Positions 9,198 to 18,624 of a stretch of 64,000 nucleotides of DNA are shown here, piece by piece. The notes beneath the pieces were generated by a model that had not been told where the DNA came from, did not search any database, and saw only the letters and a program-made list of their open reading frames with translations. A program made the translations under genes and the position numbers. The stretch's first letter is position 1; each line of letters starts with the position of its first letter. Origin of the DNA: Armatimonadota bacterium (GTDB lineage Bacteria; Sysuimicrobiota; Sysuimicrobiia; Sysuimicrobiales; Humicultoraceae). The stretch lies in NCBI GenBank assembly GCA_031459855.1, contig JAVKHP010000001.1, positions 974,059 through 1,038,058 on the forward strand, in the 5' to 3' direction.

Positions 9198-10397
9198 TCA
9201 TTCCGCCATCGGCGTCGTGCGCGGCGCGTGGTGGCCATCAAGGCTTCTCCACAGCACTCGCAACACCGCCGGCAGCACGGCGCCTACGAGCAACAACCGG
9301 CGACCACGGCTCAGAGCGCCAGGCCCTTCCGGGTCGAGTTTCTCCGGCCACAACGTGCGCTGCACCAGCAGTTTCGGAATACGGCCCGCATCATCGACCA
9401 CGACGTACGGAGCCAGCCAGGCTACTTCCCGTCCCCCGTCCTGGAACTGCTCCAGTGCCGCCATCATCGCTACCGACCATTGCACCCGACGGATGTAGCC
9501 CTCCGGTCTGACGTCAGCCGCCACGGGTGCCGGAAGGGCCACGCCGAAGAGGGCCGATACCACGTACAGGGCGGAGCGCGCCAGCGCTCCCATCCGCCAT
9601 GCATCCGCTCGACGGAACACGTCGCCCCAGTCGATGGCGTGACTCCACCGCGATGCGAGGAACGCCACGTCCACGAGCAGTCGAACCGCCCAGTGATGGT
9701 GCCCTAGCTGCATGGCCGTCAGCAGCAGTTGATCGTGCACCGCTGGCACCCGTATCACGCACCCGGCTACGTCCACCGCCACCGATCGCGCACGAATCCC
9801 CTCCACGTCAGGCGTGATGCGGCGCACCTGGTCCACCAGGTCGAAATGGACCTCTACCGCCGTGACCAGACCGCCCGCCGAGCCCACATACCGCAGGTGG
9901 TAGGGATGCGCGGCGCTCGCCGGCCCCTCGTACCCCATCTCTTGCAGCACTGCACTCACGTCGTCCACGTCACCGCGGCGAACCAGGATATCCACGTCGT
10001 CGAACAACCGCACGTTCACGCCTACCCCAAAGTGCGCCAACCCCGGGCCCTTCAAAACCAGCGGGACAACGCCCCTGCGCGCGAGCTGCGCGTTGATTTC
10101 GCGGAGCCGATGGAGGAGCGCCAGATTCCGCCCCACGGCAAAGTAGTACTGATGGCGCAACCACTCAACGACGTCCCCGGGCAGCACACCTGCGAACCGG
10201 CGCAGCCGGTCATAGACCAATGGCGCCAGCATCACGCGGTGGGCGTGTGCACAGAACGACACCCAGTCCACGCGCCGGGCCAACCGCTCGACGTGATCAG
10301 GGGCGAGCTGCGCCGATGGCCGGAGGACCTCCATCAACAAATTGCCTGGACCCCCTGCCATGGGCGTCGGCAGGACCTCCCCGACCCGAGCTACCAC
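9198..10397 (-). CDS. Nucleotidyltransferase family protein (NTP_transf_5-like)
   Basis: 399 residues. The central block VPLVLKGPGLAHFGVGVNVRLFDDVDILVRR contains the G-x-D-x-D type acidic pair (DDVDILV) of nucleotidyltransferases, and an upstream QYYFAVGRNLALLHRLREI segment is typical of the PF14907-type family. Members occur beside lasso peptide kinases (PadeN-like) and in exopolysaccharide clusters. Here it sits within the polysaccharide operon, about 7 kb from the lasso genes at the window start, so either link is possible. Substrate unknown. Confidence 0.7.
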   Translation of the reverse strand: MVARVGEVLPTPMAGGPGNLLMEVLRPSAQLAPDHVERLARRVDWVSFCAHAHRVMLAPLVYDRLRRFAGVLPGDVVEWLRHQYYFAVGRNLALLHRLREINAQLARRGVVPLVLKGPGLAHFGVGVNVRLFDDVDILVRRGDVDDVSAVLQEMGYEGPASAAHPYHLRYVGSAGGLVTAVEVHFDLVDQVRRITPDVEGIRARSVAVDVAGCVIRVPAVHDQLLLTAMQLGHHHWAVRLLVDVAFLASRWSHAIDWGDVFRRADAWRMGALARSALYVVSALFGVALPAPVAADVRPEGYIRRVQWSVAMMAALEQFQDGGREVAWLAPYVVVDDAGRIPKLLVQRTLWPEKLDPEGPGALSRGRRLLLVGAVLPAVLRVLWRSLDGHHAPRTTPMAE

Positions 10398-10437
10398 CCT
10401 GGGCCTCGCATCAGATGGCCCATCGCCGCACAGGCCA

Positions 10438-11859
10438 TCACCCAGGGCTCTCGCGCCCCGGCGCCCCGTGCGTGACGTCTCCCTCTCCGACCGGTACCAT
10501 CTGCGTCACGCGCCGCACGAGACCCACCAGCGTCCAAAAGTAGAGCTGGTTGGCGGTCTGGCCGATCACGTGGTCGGTCAGACCGATCACAGGATACGCC
10601 AGGGCGACACCCAGCAAACCCAGGGCCACCGCCTTCAGTGCCGGTTCGCGTGACATCCGCCAGCCGGTGTAGGCCAGACGCACCACCACACCGATCAGGA
10701 CAAGGTAGAGCGCGAGACCGAAGATCCCGTACTCCACCAGTAGTGCCAGGTAGTCGTTGTGCGCTCCGAACGGAATGCCGCGCACCGGTGCGGTAATGGT
10801 CCCCACGGCTCCTGGGCCGAGCCCCACGAGCCGATTCAGCGCCACCGACACGCTGTTTTGCTCCGCAGCGGTGATCTCTACCCAACGCTCCATGGTCGCC
10901 TGCCACAGGAGCACGCGATCGGCAAAACTGCCGCCAAACGGATCGGCCAGCCTTGCAGCAATCTCCGGGACGCGTACTGCGACCACGGCCGCCACCGGCA
11001 GCGCGGCAAGCAGCAGCGGGCGCCGCAGCAACCCGATCACGCCCACCACGATGAGCGCTCCCACCCATGCTATGCGCGTGAACGTCATGCCCAGCAACGT
11101 GCTGCAGATCATCACGACGCCCCACGCCATCCACCGACTCCACCCCGTCAGGCTCACAGCCCGGGCCAGGAAGACACTCAGGATCAGCACCAGGTAGATC
11201 GCGAACGCGTTGGGATGTGCAAACGTTCCGGACACTCGGAAGAGCCCCAGTTCCGGGACGGCGAAGTACGCACCACCGGTCCACTGCAGGAAGGCGACCG
11301 CCGCAGGCGCGACGAGCGACGCCGCGAAGATCCCCACGACCCTTGTGATCTCTCGTCGCGTCTGGAACTGGGACGCCGCCAGGCCGTACGCCACGAACGC
11401 CGCGACGATCGGCAGCCATTCGGCCAGCCCGGAGAGCATCCTCCCCGAACGCAACACGCCGACGAAGCCGGTCACCGCCAGGAACGTGAGCAGGATGCCC
11501 CCGGGAAGGCGTACGAGAGGGAGATGTCGTCGAAGGAGAAACCCACCCCCGGCCAGTACCAGCACGGACACGAGCGCCGCGTTGGGCAGTGCCGCCAGGC
11601 GCACAGGCTCCGCTGCCGGGTTGTCGGGAAGCAGAACATAGCCGATGTCCGTAGCCGTGCGAACGACCAGCGTGAACAGCAGCCCCAGATCCGGTCGCTG
11701 CAGAAAGCCTGCCAGGAAGAGCACGGCCAGTGCCCCGCCCAGCGTCACGGTCAGAGGGGCGCGCATGATCAGGGCTGCCAGCCCGAGTCCCAGCAGCACC
11801 AGCAGGAGCGTCTGTACACCCAGCGCCGCGGCAGTGCTTCGAGAACTCACCGTGGCCAT
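10438..11859 (-). CDS. Wzy-type O-antigen/exopolysaccharide polymerase (O-antigen ligase-like)
   Basis: 473 residues from the ATG at 11859, which follows a GGAGGGG Shine-Dalgarno. About twelve hydrophobic segments are visible, with a large outer loop containing TMERWVEITAAEQNSVSVAL and the Wzy_C family signature GPGAVGTITAPVRGIPFGAHNDYLALLVE, where H-N-D-Y is characteristic. It should link repeat units on the outer face of the membrane after Wzx flips them. It lies between the nucleotidyltransferase and a GT2 gene in the same direction. Confidence 0.83.
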   Translation of the reverse strand: MATVSSRSTAAALGVQTLLLVLLGLGLAALIMRAPLTVTLGGALAVLFLAGFLQRPDLGLLFTLVVRTATDIGYVLLPDNPAAEPVRLAALPNAALVSVLVLAGGGFLLRRHLPLVRLPGGILLTFLAVTGFVGVLRSGRMLSGLAEWLPIVAAFVAYGLAASQFQTRREITRVVGIFAASLVAPAAVAFLQWTGGAYFAVPELGLFRVSGTFAHPNAFAIYLVLILSVFLARAVSLTGWSRWMAWGVVMICSTLLGMTFTRIAWVGALIVVGVIGLLRRPLLLAALPVAAVVAVRVPEIAARLADPFGGSFADRVLLWQATMERWVEITAAEQNSVSVALNRLVGLGPGAVGTITAPVRGIPFGAHNDYLALLVEYGIFGLALYLVLIGVVVRLAYTGWRMSREPALKAVALGLLGVALAYPVIGLTDHVIGQTANQLYFWTLVGLVRRVTQMVPVGEGDVTHGAPGRESPG

Positions 11860-11924
11860 CCCGACACCCCTCCGCCCGCGCAATCACCCGCCGGTCACAC
11901 ACCGCGCCGCCCCGGGAAGCGGCC

Positions 11925-12905
11925 TCACCGCACGGGCTGCAGGCCCCTGCGGAACTCACGGACGGGGTGCAACACGACCTGCACCGCCTCCCGGATCAGG
12001 CCCGCCACCACCCGTGACGCCGTCAGTGGAAGACCCAGATCGTCCAATCGCTCCTTGTGGTAGGTCCAGAACTCCCGGGACCGCCGTCGCAGCACGTTCT
12101 GGCCCAGAAACCCATAGTACGCGCGCACGCGCGCACGCCAGAGGCGCTCGTACTCGTCGTGCGTAAGGTACACGGGCCCATACGCCCGGAGCATGTCCAG
12201 CCACGACCAGTGGTACGTATTCAGCCGATTGGCCACCGTAGCCGTCACCGAATCGCCATGAGGTCGGACGAAGGTCAACACCTGGTGGACGAAGCCGAAA
12301 TCGCAATACCGCAACGCCTCTAGGCACGCCTCGACATCGGCGTGGATGTGGGACTCGTGGTAGCGGAACCGTCCACTCCGTAGCAGGTCGGAGCGTACCA
12401 TGATCGCGCTCGGTGAGACGAACGCGTAGAACTCCCTGAACAGCGTCTTGCGCCCCATGTCCCGTCCGGAAAGCACCGTCACCGTCACCGGCAGGCCGTC
12501 GCACCGCACCTCGTCTCCGTACAGGCAGTACGAGCCCACCAGCCCGACGGAGAGATTGCGTTCCGCCACCTCCACCATGCGCGTCAGGCACTCCGGAAAG
12601 AGCCAGTCGTCGGCGTGCAGGATCTTGCAATACCGGCTCGCCGTCGATACGGCACGAAACGCAACGTTGTGATTCTCCATCAACGTCAGCGGCGTCTCGT
12701 TACGGAGAACGCGAATGCGGCGGTCACGTTCCGCGTACGTGCGTGCGATCTCCAACGTGCGATCGCTGCTGCAGTTGTCGACGACGACCAGCTCCCAGTT
12801 CTCGTACGTCTGGCCGAGGACGCTCTCGATGCCCTCGACCAGAAACACCTCGCCATTGCGCACGGGCATCACCACGCTAACCAGAGGCTCGCCTGGCATG
12901 CACAT
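11925..12905 (-). CDS. Family GT2 glycosyltransferase
   Basis: 326 residues from the ATG at 12905, directly behind a GGGGGAGGGG ribosome-binding site (an earlier in-frame start at 12956 lacks one). The GT-A fold is clear: VSVVMPVRNGEVFLVEGIESV, ELVVVDNCSSDRT and the DxD-like KILHADDWLFPE. It is an inverting cytoplasmic transferase adding a sugar to the growing repeat unit; specificity unknown. Confidence 0.87.
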   Translation of the reverse strand: MCMPGEPLVSVVMPVRNGEVFLVEGIESVLGQTYENWELVVVDNCSSDRTLEIARTYAERDRRIRVLRNETPLTLMENHNVAFRAVSTASRYCKILHADDWLFPECLTRMVEVAERNLSVGLVGSYCLYGDEVRCDGLPVTVTVLSGRDMGRKTLFREFYAFVSPSAIMVRSDLLRSGRFRYHESHIHADVEACLEALRYCDFGFVHQVLTFVRPHGDSVTATVANRLNTYHWSWLDMLRAYGPVYLTHDEYERLWRARVRAYYGFLGQNVLRRRSREFWTYHKERLDDLGLPLTASRVVAGLIREAVQVVLHPVREFRRGLQPVR

Positions 12906-12986
12906 CCCCTCCCCCTTGCCCCGGGCGCCACGGCATCCGTAACCACTCCCACACACCTGGGCGCGACGCGTCAGCGTCGCCCGGCC

Positions 12987-14585
12987 TCAGGCTACAGGCT
13001 CGGGCCTCCTGCGTATCGCACCCCGAAGGGACTCCACCGGCAACCCTCCCAACGCGGAGAGCAGGGCCACGTAGACGAGCGCCCCGAGCGGCACGCCGAC
13101 GCCGACCGCCGCCCACAGCGGGAGCGCTTGCACCGGCCATACAACCGCCCCCATGGTCGCCGCGGCGACGCCCGGCTTCCAGACATCCACCACCGCCAAC
13201 CGCATCTCCGCCGATCTCGTAAGCATCCACCACCCGGTGGCGACCATGAGCACCTCTGTCAGCACCGTTACCACCGAGACCCCAGCGTACGAGTACCGCG
13301 GAATCAGCACGTAGCTGGCCGCAACGCTGCCCAACGTCACGATCGCGACGACGCGCAAGTACCGTGCCTGCAGGCCCCGCAAGATAACCAGCGAAAGCCC
13401 CAGGTGCGCAAACCCGCCGGCGAGCACCGCCCACACCAGTACCCGCAACGCATGCACGGCGGTCACCGGGGTGCCGAATACACTCACGGCAGACGCTGCC
13501 AGGTACGTCTCGCCGCCAGTCAGGCGAACCAGGGGCGCTGCCAACACGAACGCGCCAACGACGACGGGAAACGCGCACGCCGCCAGCGCACCCACGGTCC
13601 GCCGCACCACCGCGTCGGCGCGATCGCGACGGTCGAGAGCCCGCGCGAGGACTGGAAACAGGTTGCCGACGAGCACCGCAGGGAACGCCACGAGCACGTC
13701 TGTGAGCTTGAACGCCACTCCGTAGACTCCCACGTCGAAGCTCCCCCGCATGGCCGCCAGCAGTATCACGCTCGCCTTACCGTATGCCAGGGACAGGACA
13801 GCGATTAGCCCCACGGGCACGGCCTGCGCCACCAGCGCGTGCCAGTACGTGCGGTCCACGCACCACCCCAACGGCTCGAAGCGACGCAAGAACCCCACGC
13901 ACACCCCAGCCATGACCAGGGAGCCCAGCAGCGAACACGCGATCACGACGAGCAGCGGCGCACCCGCCAGCGCGGCAACCGTCATGCCCAGCAGCGCCAC
14001 GAGGCGTCCCAGCGCTTCCGCGGCCACCGGGTAGACCATCAGGTGTCGGGACTGGAAATACGCCATGGCGGTATTGAAGACCGCGCCCCAACACGTCGAG
14101 ACGGCCAGCAGCGCCACGCCGATCGTGACCACGGGTTCGAAGCGGAGGACGAGTGCCAGTCCCGTGCCGGCGACGGCAACGACCCCAGCGAGCAACAGCC
14201 GCAACGGCAACGCTCTCGCGAGAATCTCGGTAGCCTGGTCTTCTCGCTCCGAGAACTCCTTCACCAACGTCGCGAAGAAGCCAAAGCGCGCGAACGTCTC
14301 GAAGACCACGGCGAACGTCATGATGGTCGTGTACCGACCCATCTCCCGCACGCCATCTACCGGACCGAGATGGTGGACGAAGGCGCGCGCCAGGACCATG
14401 ACGAGCAGGGCCTGGGTCAACGTCGTGACGATCCGCCCAATGAACTGGATCCCGGTGTTCCACGCCACCGCGCGAGCAGAGACGCCCAGAGCAGAAACCG
14501 GCACAGCGCGCCCTGCCGCGCCACCCACGGACAGCACCCCACCCTCCCTACGCGGTGTGCACGCGTTCTCCATCGCCGACCCCAT
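12987..14585 (-). CDS. Wzx-type polysaccharide flippase (MATE/MOP superfamily)
   Basis: Up to 532 residues with 12-14 hydrophobic segments, beginning after a soluble ~40-residue N-terminus (ARAVAWNTGIQFIGRIVTTL). Typical Wzx features include KASVILLAAMRGSFDVGVYGVAFKL in the middle. It would flip undecaprenyl-linked repeat units across the membrane. The start at 14585 overlaps the acyltransferase end; ATG at 14573 is an alternative. Confidence 0.85.
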   Translation of the reverse strand: MGSAMENACTPRREGGVLSVGGAAGRAVPVSALGVSARAVAWNTGIQFIGRIVTTLTQALLVMVLARAFVHHLGPVDGVREMGRYTTIMTFAVVFETFARFGFFATLVKEFSEREDQATEILARALPLRLLLAGVVAVAGTGLALVLRFEPVVTIGVALLAVSTCWGAVFNTAMAYFQSRHLMVYPVAAEALGRLVALLGMTVAALAGAPLLVVIACSLLGSLVMAGVCVGFLRRFEPLGWCVDRTYWHALVAQAVPVGLIAVLSLAYGKASVILLAAMRGSFDVGVYGVAFKLTDVLVAFPAVLVGNLFPVLARALDRRDRADAVVRRTVGALAACAFPVVVGAFVLAAPLVRLTGGETYLAASAVSVFGTPVTAVHALRVLVWAVLAGGFAHLGLSLVILRGLQARYLRVVAIVTLGSVAASYVLIPRYSYAGVSVVTVLTEVLMVATGWWMLTRSAEMRLAVVDVWKPGVAAATMGAVVWPVQALPLWAAVGVGVPLGALVYVALLSALGGLPVESLRGAIRRRPEPVA

Positions 14586-15279
14586 GGCGCATCCGAAGGA
14601 CCCGGGCGGGTACTCCCGCGGCGATCGCGCCGGCGGGGACGTCTCGCGTCACCACGGCGCCCGCACCGATCACCGCCCCCTTCCCAATGCGCACGCCGTC
14701 CAGCACGATCACGCCCACGCCGAGCCACGCGTGGTCTTCGATCACGATCGGCCCCTTGCTGTCCGCGGGCTGCCGTGAAATGGGCGCGTCCGGTGCCATA
14801 CCGTGGTTGTACGGGTAGAACGCACAGTTCTGCGCAATCCCCACGTCACGACCGATCTCGATCGCGGTCTTGTACGCGACCAGCTGACACCCTCGGTGGA
14901 TGCGCGAGTCCGGTCCGATGCGTATGGACCCCCCCAACCCGACCTCCAGAACCGCGTCGCCGAATATCTTCACCCGGTCGCCGATCTCGACGGGACCGCC
15001 GCCCACCTCCTGGAAGATGATGACGCGGTCACCAATGAACACGTGTCGCCCGAGCCGCAGCGCCTTGTGATGAATCTCCGCACTGGGTGCCACGAACCCC
15101 TTGCTCGTCATGCGGGCCAAGTACAGCCTGGCCTTGTAGGGAGGTGCGAACCACGTCGCCACGCGAGTCGCCAGACGCCCAGGCCAGCTCAGGCCAGCGA
15201 ACTGCATCCAGAACCCGCCCCAGAGGTGGAAAAACCTCACTTTCCGCATGTCTCGCCAAGGGAGGTCTCGCCAGTTCAT
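14548..15279 (-). CDS. Left-handed beta-helix (hexapeptide) O-acetyltransferase
   Basis: 243 residues. After an ~60-residue N-terminal extension come isoleucine-rich hexapeptide repeats (FIGDRVIIFQEVGGG, IEIGDRVKIF, IGPDSRIHRGCQLVAY), the catalytic-type His loop FYPYNHGM and the end WLGVGVIVLDGVRIGKGAVI. This is the WbbJ/maltose acetyltransferase style. It likely acetylates a sugar of the repeat unit. It lies between the GT4 gene (18-bp gap) and the flippase. Confidence 0.85.
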   Translation of the reverse strand: MNWRDLPWRDMRKVRFFHLWGGFWMQFAGLSWPGRLATRVATWFAPPYKARLYLARMTSKGFVAPSAEIHHKALRLGRHVFIGDRVIIFQEVGGGPVEIGDRVKIFGDAVLEVGLGGSIRIGPDSRIHRGCQLVAYKTAIEIGRDVGIAQNCAFYPYNHGMAPDAPISRQPADSKGPIVIEDHAWLGVGVIVLDGVRIGKGAVIGAGAVVTRDVPAGAIAAGVPARVLRMRHGVGDGERVHTA

Positions 15280-15296
15280 GCTCGGCAGCCCGCCTC

Positions 15297-16631
15297 CTAC
15301 GACACCACACCCGCCGCCGGCTTGGCGCCGACTTCTGCAGGACCTCCCACACCGGCTCCTACCTCGCGCCGCCCGGCGAGCGCGGCCCGGTAAAGCTCCA
15401 CGTACCGCCGCGCCTGTACCTCGAGTGTGTACTCGTCCAGTACCACCTGCCGCGCCCGTTTGGCCATCGCCACCCGCAGGTCATCGGCCTGCAGCAAATG
15501 ACGAATCGCGTCCGCCAGCGCCGAGATGTCGCCCGCGGGCACCACCAGACCGGTGACCCCGTCACGCACAACCTCCGGGATACCTCCGGCTGCGAACGCA
15601 ACCACGGGCGTCCCACAGGCTTGCGCTTCTAACACCACCTGCGAAAACGTCTCCGCGATCGAGGGAGCCACCAGCAGATCGGCTGCGCTGTAGACAGCAG
15701 ACAATAGGCGCTCGCTCTGGACGCGGCCCAATCGCAGGTGCGGCACGGGTACTGCCGCTGGCAGCGGACCACCTCCTGCGGACACCAACATGAGGTCGCG
15801 AACATCACCCAGCCGGTGCAAAGCGTCGGCGAGCAACGCGAACCCCTTCTCATGGCGCGCCAGCGGGTGAGCGACGAACAGCACGATCCGCGCGTCGCCA
15901 GGGAGCCCGAGCAACTGCCGGCAGAACCTGCGGTCTCGGGGCGCGAACATGTCGGCATCCAGCCCGTGCGGGATCACGGTGATCTCGAAGTTGCTCACCA
16001 CGCCGGCCTGCCGTGCAGCCGTGGCCAGCCACCGGCTGGGTGCGACCAACCGCAACCGTGCCCGCGGTAAACGCGCAAAGAGCGCCTGTTTGCGCAACCA
16101 CACCTGCCGCGACAAATCGTTCTCGCGGGAGGACCCCAGTTGCGGGCAGGCGCCGCAGCCCGTTACGAACCTCCCACACCCATGGTCGTAGTGGCAGCCT
16201 CCCGTAAAGAAGTTCATGTCGTGCAGGGTCCGCACCACCGGCGCGCGCGCGGCAGCGGCCAGCAGACACCGGTAGTCGAGGAACCCGATCATGGCATGTA
16301 CGTGGATCACATCCGCCTGCGGGAGCTGCGCCAGGACTTGACCAGCGTGTACGCTACGGTCGTCACTGAAGATGCTGACCCACGCTGGCCTGGACCTTCG
16401 ATAGGGCAGGCGACTCGCAGCGAACACCGCACGCCGTACCTGCCGCGCGATCCGCGCCACCGCGTCCTGCGGCGGACGGTACCGCCGAACACGCGCCCCG
16501 GCGAGGTCGCCTGGGTCGCCCGCGACGAAGACGATGGAATCGACGCCACAGCCCAAAAGCCCACGATGGAGCCGCATGACAGCGGCCCCGACACCATCGG
16601 TCGTCATGGTGGTCACCTGGACGACTCTCAT
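15297..16631 (-). CDS. Family GT4 glycosyltransferase with cysteine-rich insert
   Basis: 444 residues from the ATG at 16631. GT4 motifs: VVQVTTMTTDGVGAAVMRL, IVLFVAHPLARHEKGFALLADAL and LVAPSIAETFSQVVLEAQACGTPVVAF. A segment with GGCHYDHGCGRFVTGCGACP (four Cys and two His, residues ~140-160) follows TLHDMNFFTGG. This H-D-M and Cys cluster is known in a GT4 subgroup from capsule and colanic acid clusters and may bind metal. A further upstream start (TTG at 16649) directly abuts a GGAGG and is less likely. Confidence 0.86.
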   Translation of the reverse strand: MRVVQVTTMTTDGVGAAVMRLHRGLLGCGVDSIVFVAGDPGDLAGARVRRYRPPQDAVARIARQVRRAVFAASRLPYRRSRPAWVSIFSDDRSVHAGQVLAQLPQADVIHVHAMIGFLDYRCLLAAAARAPVVRTLHDMNFFTGGCHYDHGCGRFVTGCGACPQLGSSRENDLSRQVWLRKQALFARLPRARLRLVAPSRWLATAARQAGVVSNFEITVIPHGLDADMFAPRDRRFCRQLLGLPGDARIVLFVAHPLARHEKGFALLADALHRLGDVRDLMLVSAGGGPLPAAVPVPHLRLGRVQSERLLSAVYSAADLLVAPSIAETFSQVVLEAQACGTPVVAFAAGGIPEVVRDGVTGLVVPAGDISALADAIRHLLQADDLRVAMAKRARQVVLDEYTLEVQARRYVELYRAALAGRREVGAGVGGPAEVGAKPAAGVVS

Positions 16632-16685
16632 GACGGTGGGCTGCCCCAACCTCCAGTCATGGGTGGCGCCCAGGCCACTGAACGA

Positions 16686-17993
16686 TCACCGCGCACCACC
16701 GTCGACCGGGAACATCGCGTCCTGCTCGGCCCTCAGACGGTCACACAGACGACCCGGGGGCACCTCCACATCGTCGTAGCTGAGGACCTGGTCGCGCGCG
16801 ACCGCGCGTCTCAGGCGGCATCCCTCCGCGAGCCCCATCGGCAGCAACCGCTGGGCCCTCACGATCGGGGCGTTCTCGCACTGCCCGTACACCGTGAACC
16901 CCCCGATGCCGTCCAGCTCCTGGCCCGCAGCCAGGTCGGTTTTCGCGGTCGCCACCACGTCGACACAAGGCGCACCACGAGGCGCGACGGCCGCGTCGCC
17001 AAAGATCACCGCTCGCGCCACGGTATTGGGGACCTCGAAATGGCACAGGTGATATGGCGTGTAGAAGCAGTACACCGGGCCGGGCCCAAGCTTGTAGAGC
17101 TCCAGGTACCGCCGCTGTACCGGATGCTCGTGCGTCCCCAGAACGAACACGCCCGGACTCGGCACTGCCCCAACGACGTAGTCGACGATCCCATCTCCGT
17201 GCAACAGCTCCGCAAGGGGGAACACCCGAACCGCCTCCTGAATGAACGTCCCTGCCGGCACCGTAAACCCGTACATCCCGCGGCGTGCCACCCGCATGCC
17301 CGTCGCGTTAGCCACGACCGCCTGCTCGAATGCGATCTTGGTGCCGTCCGCGAACGAGGTCACCATCTCGGGCTTCTGTCCCCACTTCCGAGCGAATTCC
17401 CGCTGCGTCACCGGTGTCCGGTATGGATCGTGCAACCCCTTGATGTTGCCGCACAGGATCGGGCGGACGCCGATGCCCCTCACGAACCGATAGAGGTTCA
17501 TGAGGACGCCTGGCTGATCGCCGTCGGCGTTGGTGATGACCACGTTTCGCCTGCTGGCGTACGTACGCAGCAAGGGGCCAATCGTTCCGTCGAGTTCGGC
17601 ATTCATCAAGATCACGTGCTTCCGGTTCTCGATGGCGGCCATGACCACACCGGCGGCAAACTCGACCGTCCCTGTGACCTCGATGATCGCCTCGACGGTC
17701 TCCGCTCGACAGAGGAGGAACGGGTCCTCGGTCACGGCGCACTGCCCGCGCGCGATGAGCGCTTCCAGCTCCGCCTCGGTCTCCACGACCCGGGGCGTGA
17801 CACCGGCGGCCTCGTAGGCTCGTCGCGCTTCGTCGACGCGCCGGTTGGCGATGGCCACGAGCCGCATGCCCGGCACAGCAGTCAGAAGCTGCAGGGCGAT
17901 CCCCTTCCCCATGAAACCCGCCCCCACCATGGCCACGCGAATAGGGCACCCTTTGGCCTCGCGACGCGCCAACGCTTCGTCAACGAGGATCAT
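16686..17993 (-). CDS. NAD(P)-dependent oxidoreductase with SAF domain
   Basis: 435 residues. It has an N-terminal Rossmann fold (VAMVGAGFMGKGIALQLL), a homoserine-dehydrogenase-like middle (VIIEVTGTVEFAAGVVMAAI, VVITNADGDQPGVLMNLYRF) and a C-terminal SAF region (ATAKTDLAAGQELDGIGGFT). This family is regularly found in deoxysugar and O-antigen clusters next to an RfbC-like epimerase, as here. The redox reaction on the NDP-sugar or a derived intermediate is not established. ATG at 17993 starts the recognisable fold; longer upstream frames lack support. Confidence 0.8.
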   Translation of the reverse strand: MILVDEALARREAKGCPIRVAMVGAGFMGKGIALQLLTAVPGMRLVAIANRRVDEARRAYEAAGVTPRVVETEAELEALIARGQCAVTEDPFLLCRAETVEAIIEVTGTVEFAAGVVMAAIENRKHVILMNAELDGTIGPLLRTYASRRNVVITNADGDQPGVLMNLYRFVRGIGVRPILCGNIKGLHDPYRTPVTQREFARKWGQKPEMVTSFADGTKIAFEQAVVANATGMRVARRGMYGFTVPAGTFIQEAVRVFPLAELLHGDGIVDYVVGAVPSPGVFVLGTHEHPVQRRYLELYKLGPGPVYCFYTPYHLCHFEVPNTVARAVIFGDAAVAPRGAPCVDVVATAKTDLAAGQELDGIGGFTVYGQCENAPIVRAQRLLPMGLAEGCRLRRAVARDQVLSYDDVEVPPGRLCDRLRAEQDAMFPVDGGAR

Positions 17994-18060
17994 GCGCCTC
18001 TCCGACCGCCCGTCGGCGGGGTGCACTCCATCCCAGGGCAGGGTACCGCATCCGACAACG

Positions 18061-18597
18061 TCACCCGCCCGCTCGATAGTTGGGCCAGCTCCGGTCCTTC
18101 GCCGACACCACCGTGACCTCCAGCGGCCACACGATGCCGAAACAGGGATCGTCGTAGCGCACGCCCCGCTCCGCGTCCGGTGTGTAGAACTGTGACACCT
18201 GGTACACGACCTCTGAATCGTCCTCCAGCGTCTGGAACCCGTGAGCGCACCCCTCGGGCACGTACAGCATGCGACACCCGTCGGCCGTGAGCTCAACGGC
18301 CATCCACCGCATGTAGGTCGGCGACTCGGCTCGCAGGTCGACCACCACGTCGTAGATAGCTCCTCTGGCACAGCGCACGAGCTTCGCTTCCTCAAACGGC
18401 GCGACCTGATAGTGCAGCCCCCGTATCGTTCCCCGCCGCCGGGTACGTGATATGTTGATCTGCACAAACCGCACGTCGAGGCCCGCAGCTGCGAATTCGC
18501 GCTCGCACCACGTTCGCGCGAAGAACCCGCGTTCGTCGCTCCGCTTCTCGAACTCGATGAGAAATGCTCCCTGCACGTCGGCTTCCAAAAAGATCAC
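18061..18597 (-). CDS. dTDP-4-dehydrorhamnose 3,5-epimerase family protein
   Basis: 178 residues, full length for RfbC-type cupins. It contains DERGFFARTWCEREF, the active-site His in GTIRGLHYQ, the second conserved region YDVVVDLRAESPTYMRW and VPEGCAHGFQTLEDDSEVVYQ. It epimerises C3/C5 of a 4-keto-6-deoxy NDP-sugar. With a cytidylyltransferase rather than RmlA nearby, the substrate may be a CDP-sugar. Downstream 67 bp lies the SAF oxidoreductase. Confidence 0.87.
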   Translation of the reverse strand: MIFLEADVQGAFLIEFEKRSDERGFFARTWCEREFAAAGLDVRFVQINISRTRRRGTIRGLHYQVAPFEEAKLVRCARGAIYDVVVDLRAESPTYMRWMAVELTADGCRMLYVPEGCAHGFQTLEDDSEVVYQVSQFYTPDAERGVRYDDPCFGIVWPLEVTVVSAKDRSWPNYRAGG

Positions 18598-18624
18598 GAC
18601 CCTCTCACCGTCCGCCGCTCGTCG

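Noticed and set aside
10391-11959. Long open frame antisense-phase to the Wzy gene
   Set aside because: Shadow frame in GC-rich DNA; the overlapping frame encodes a clear multi-pass polymerase.
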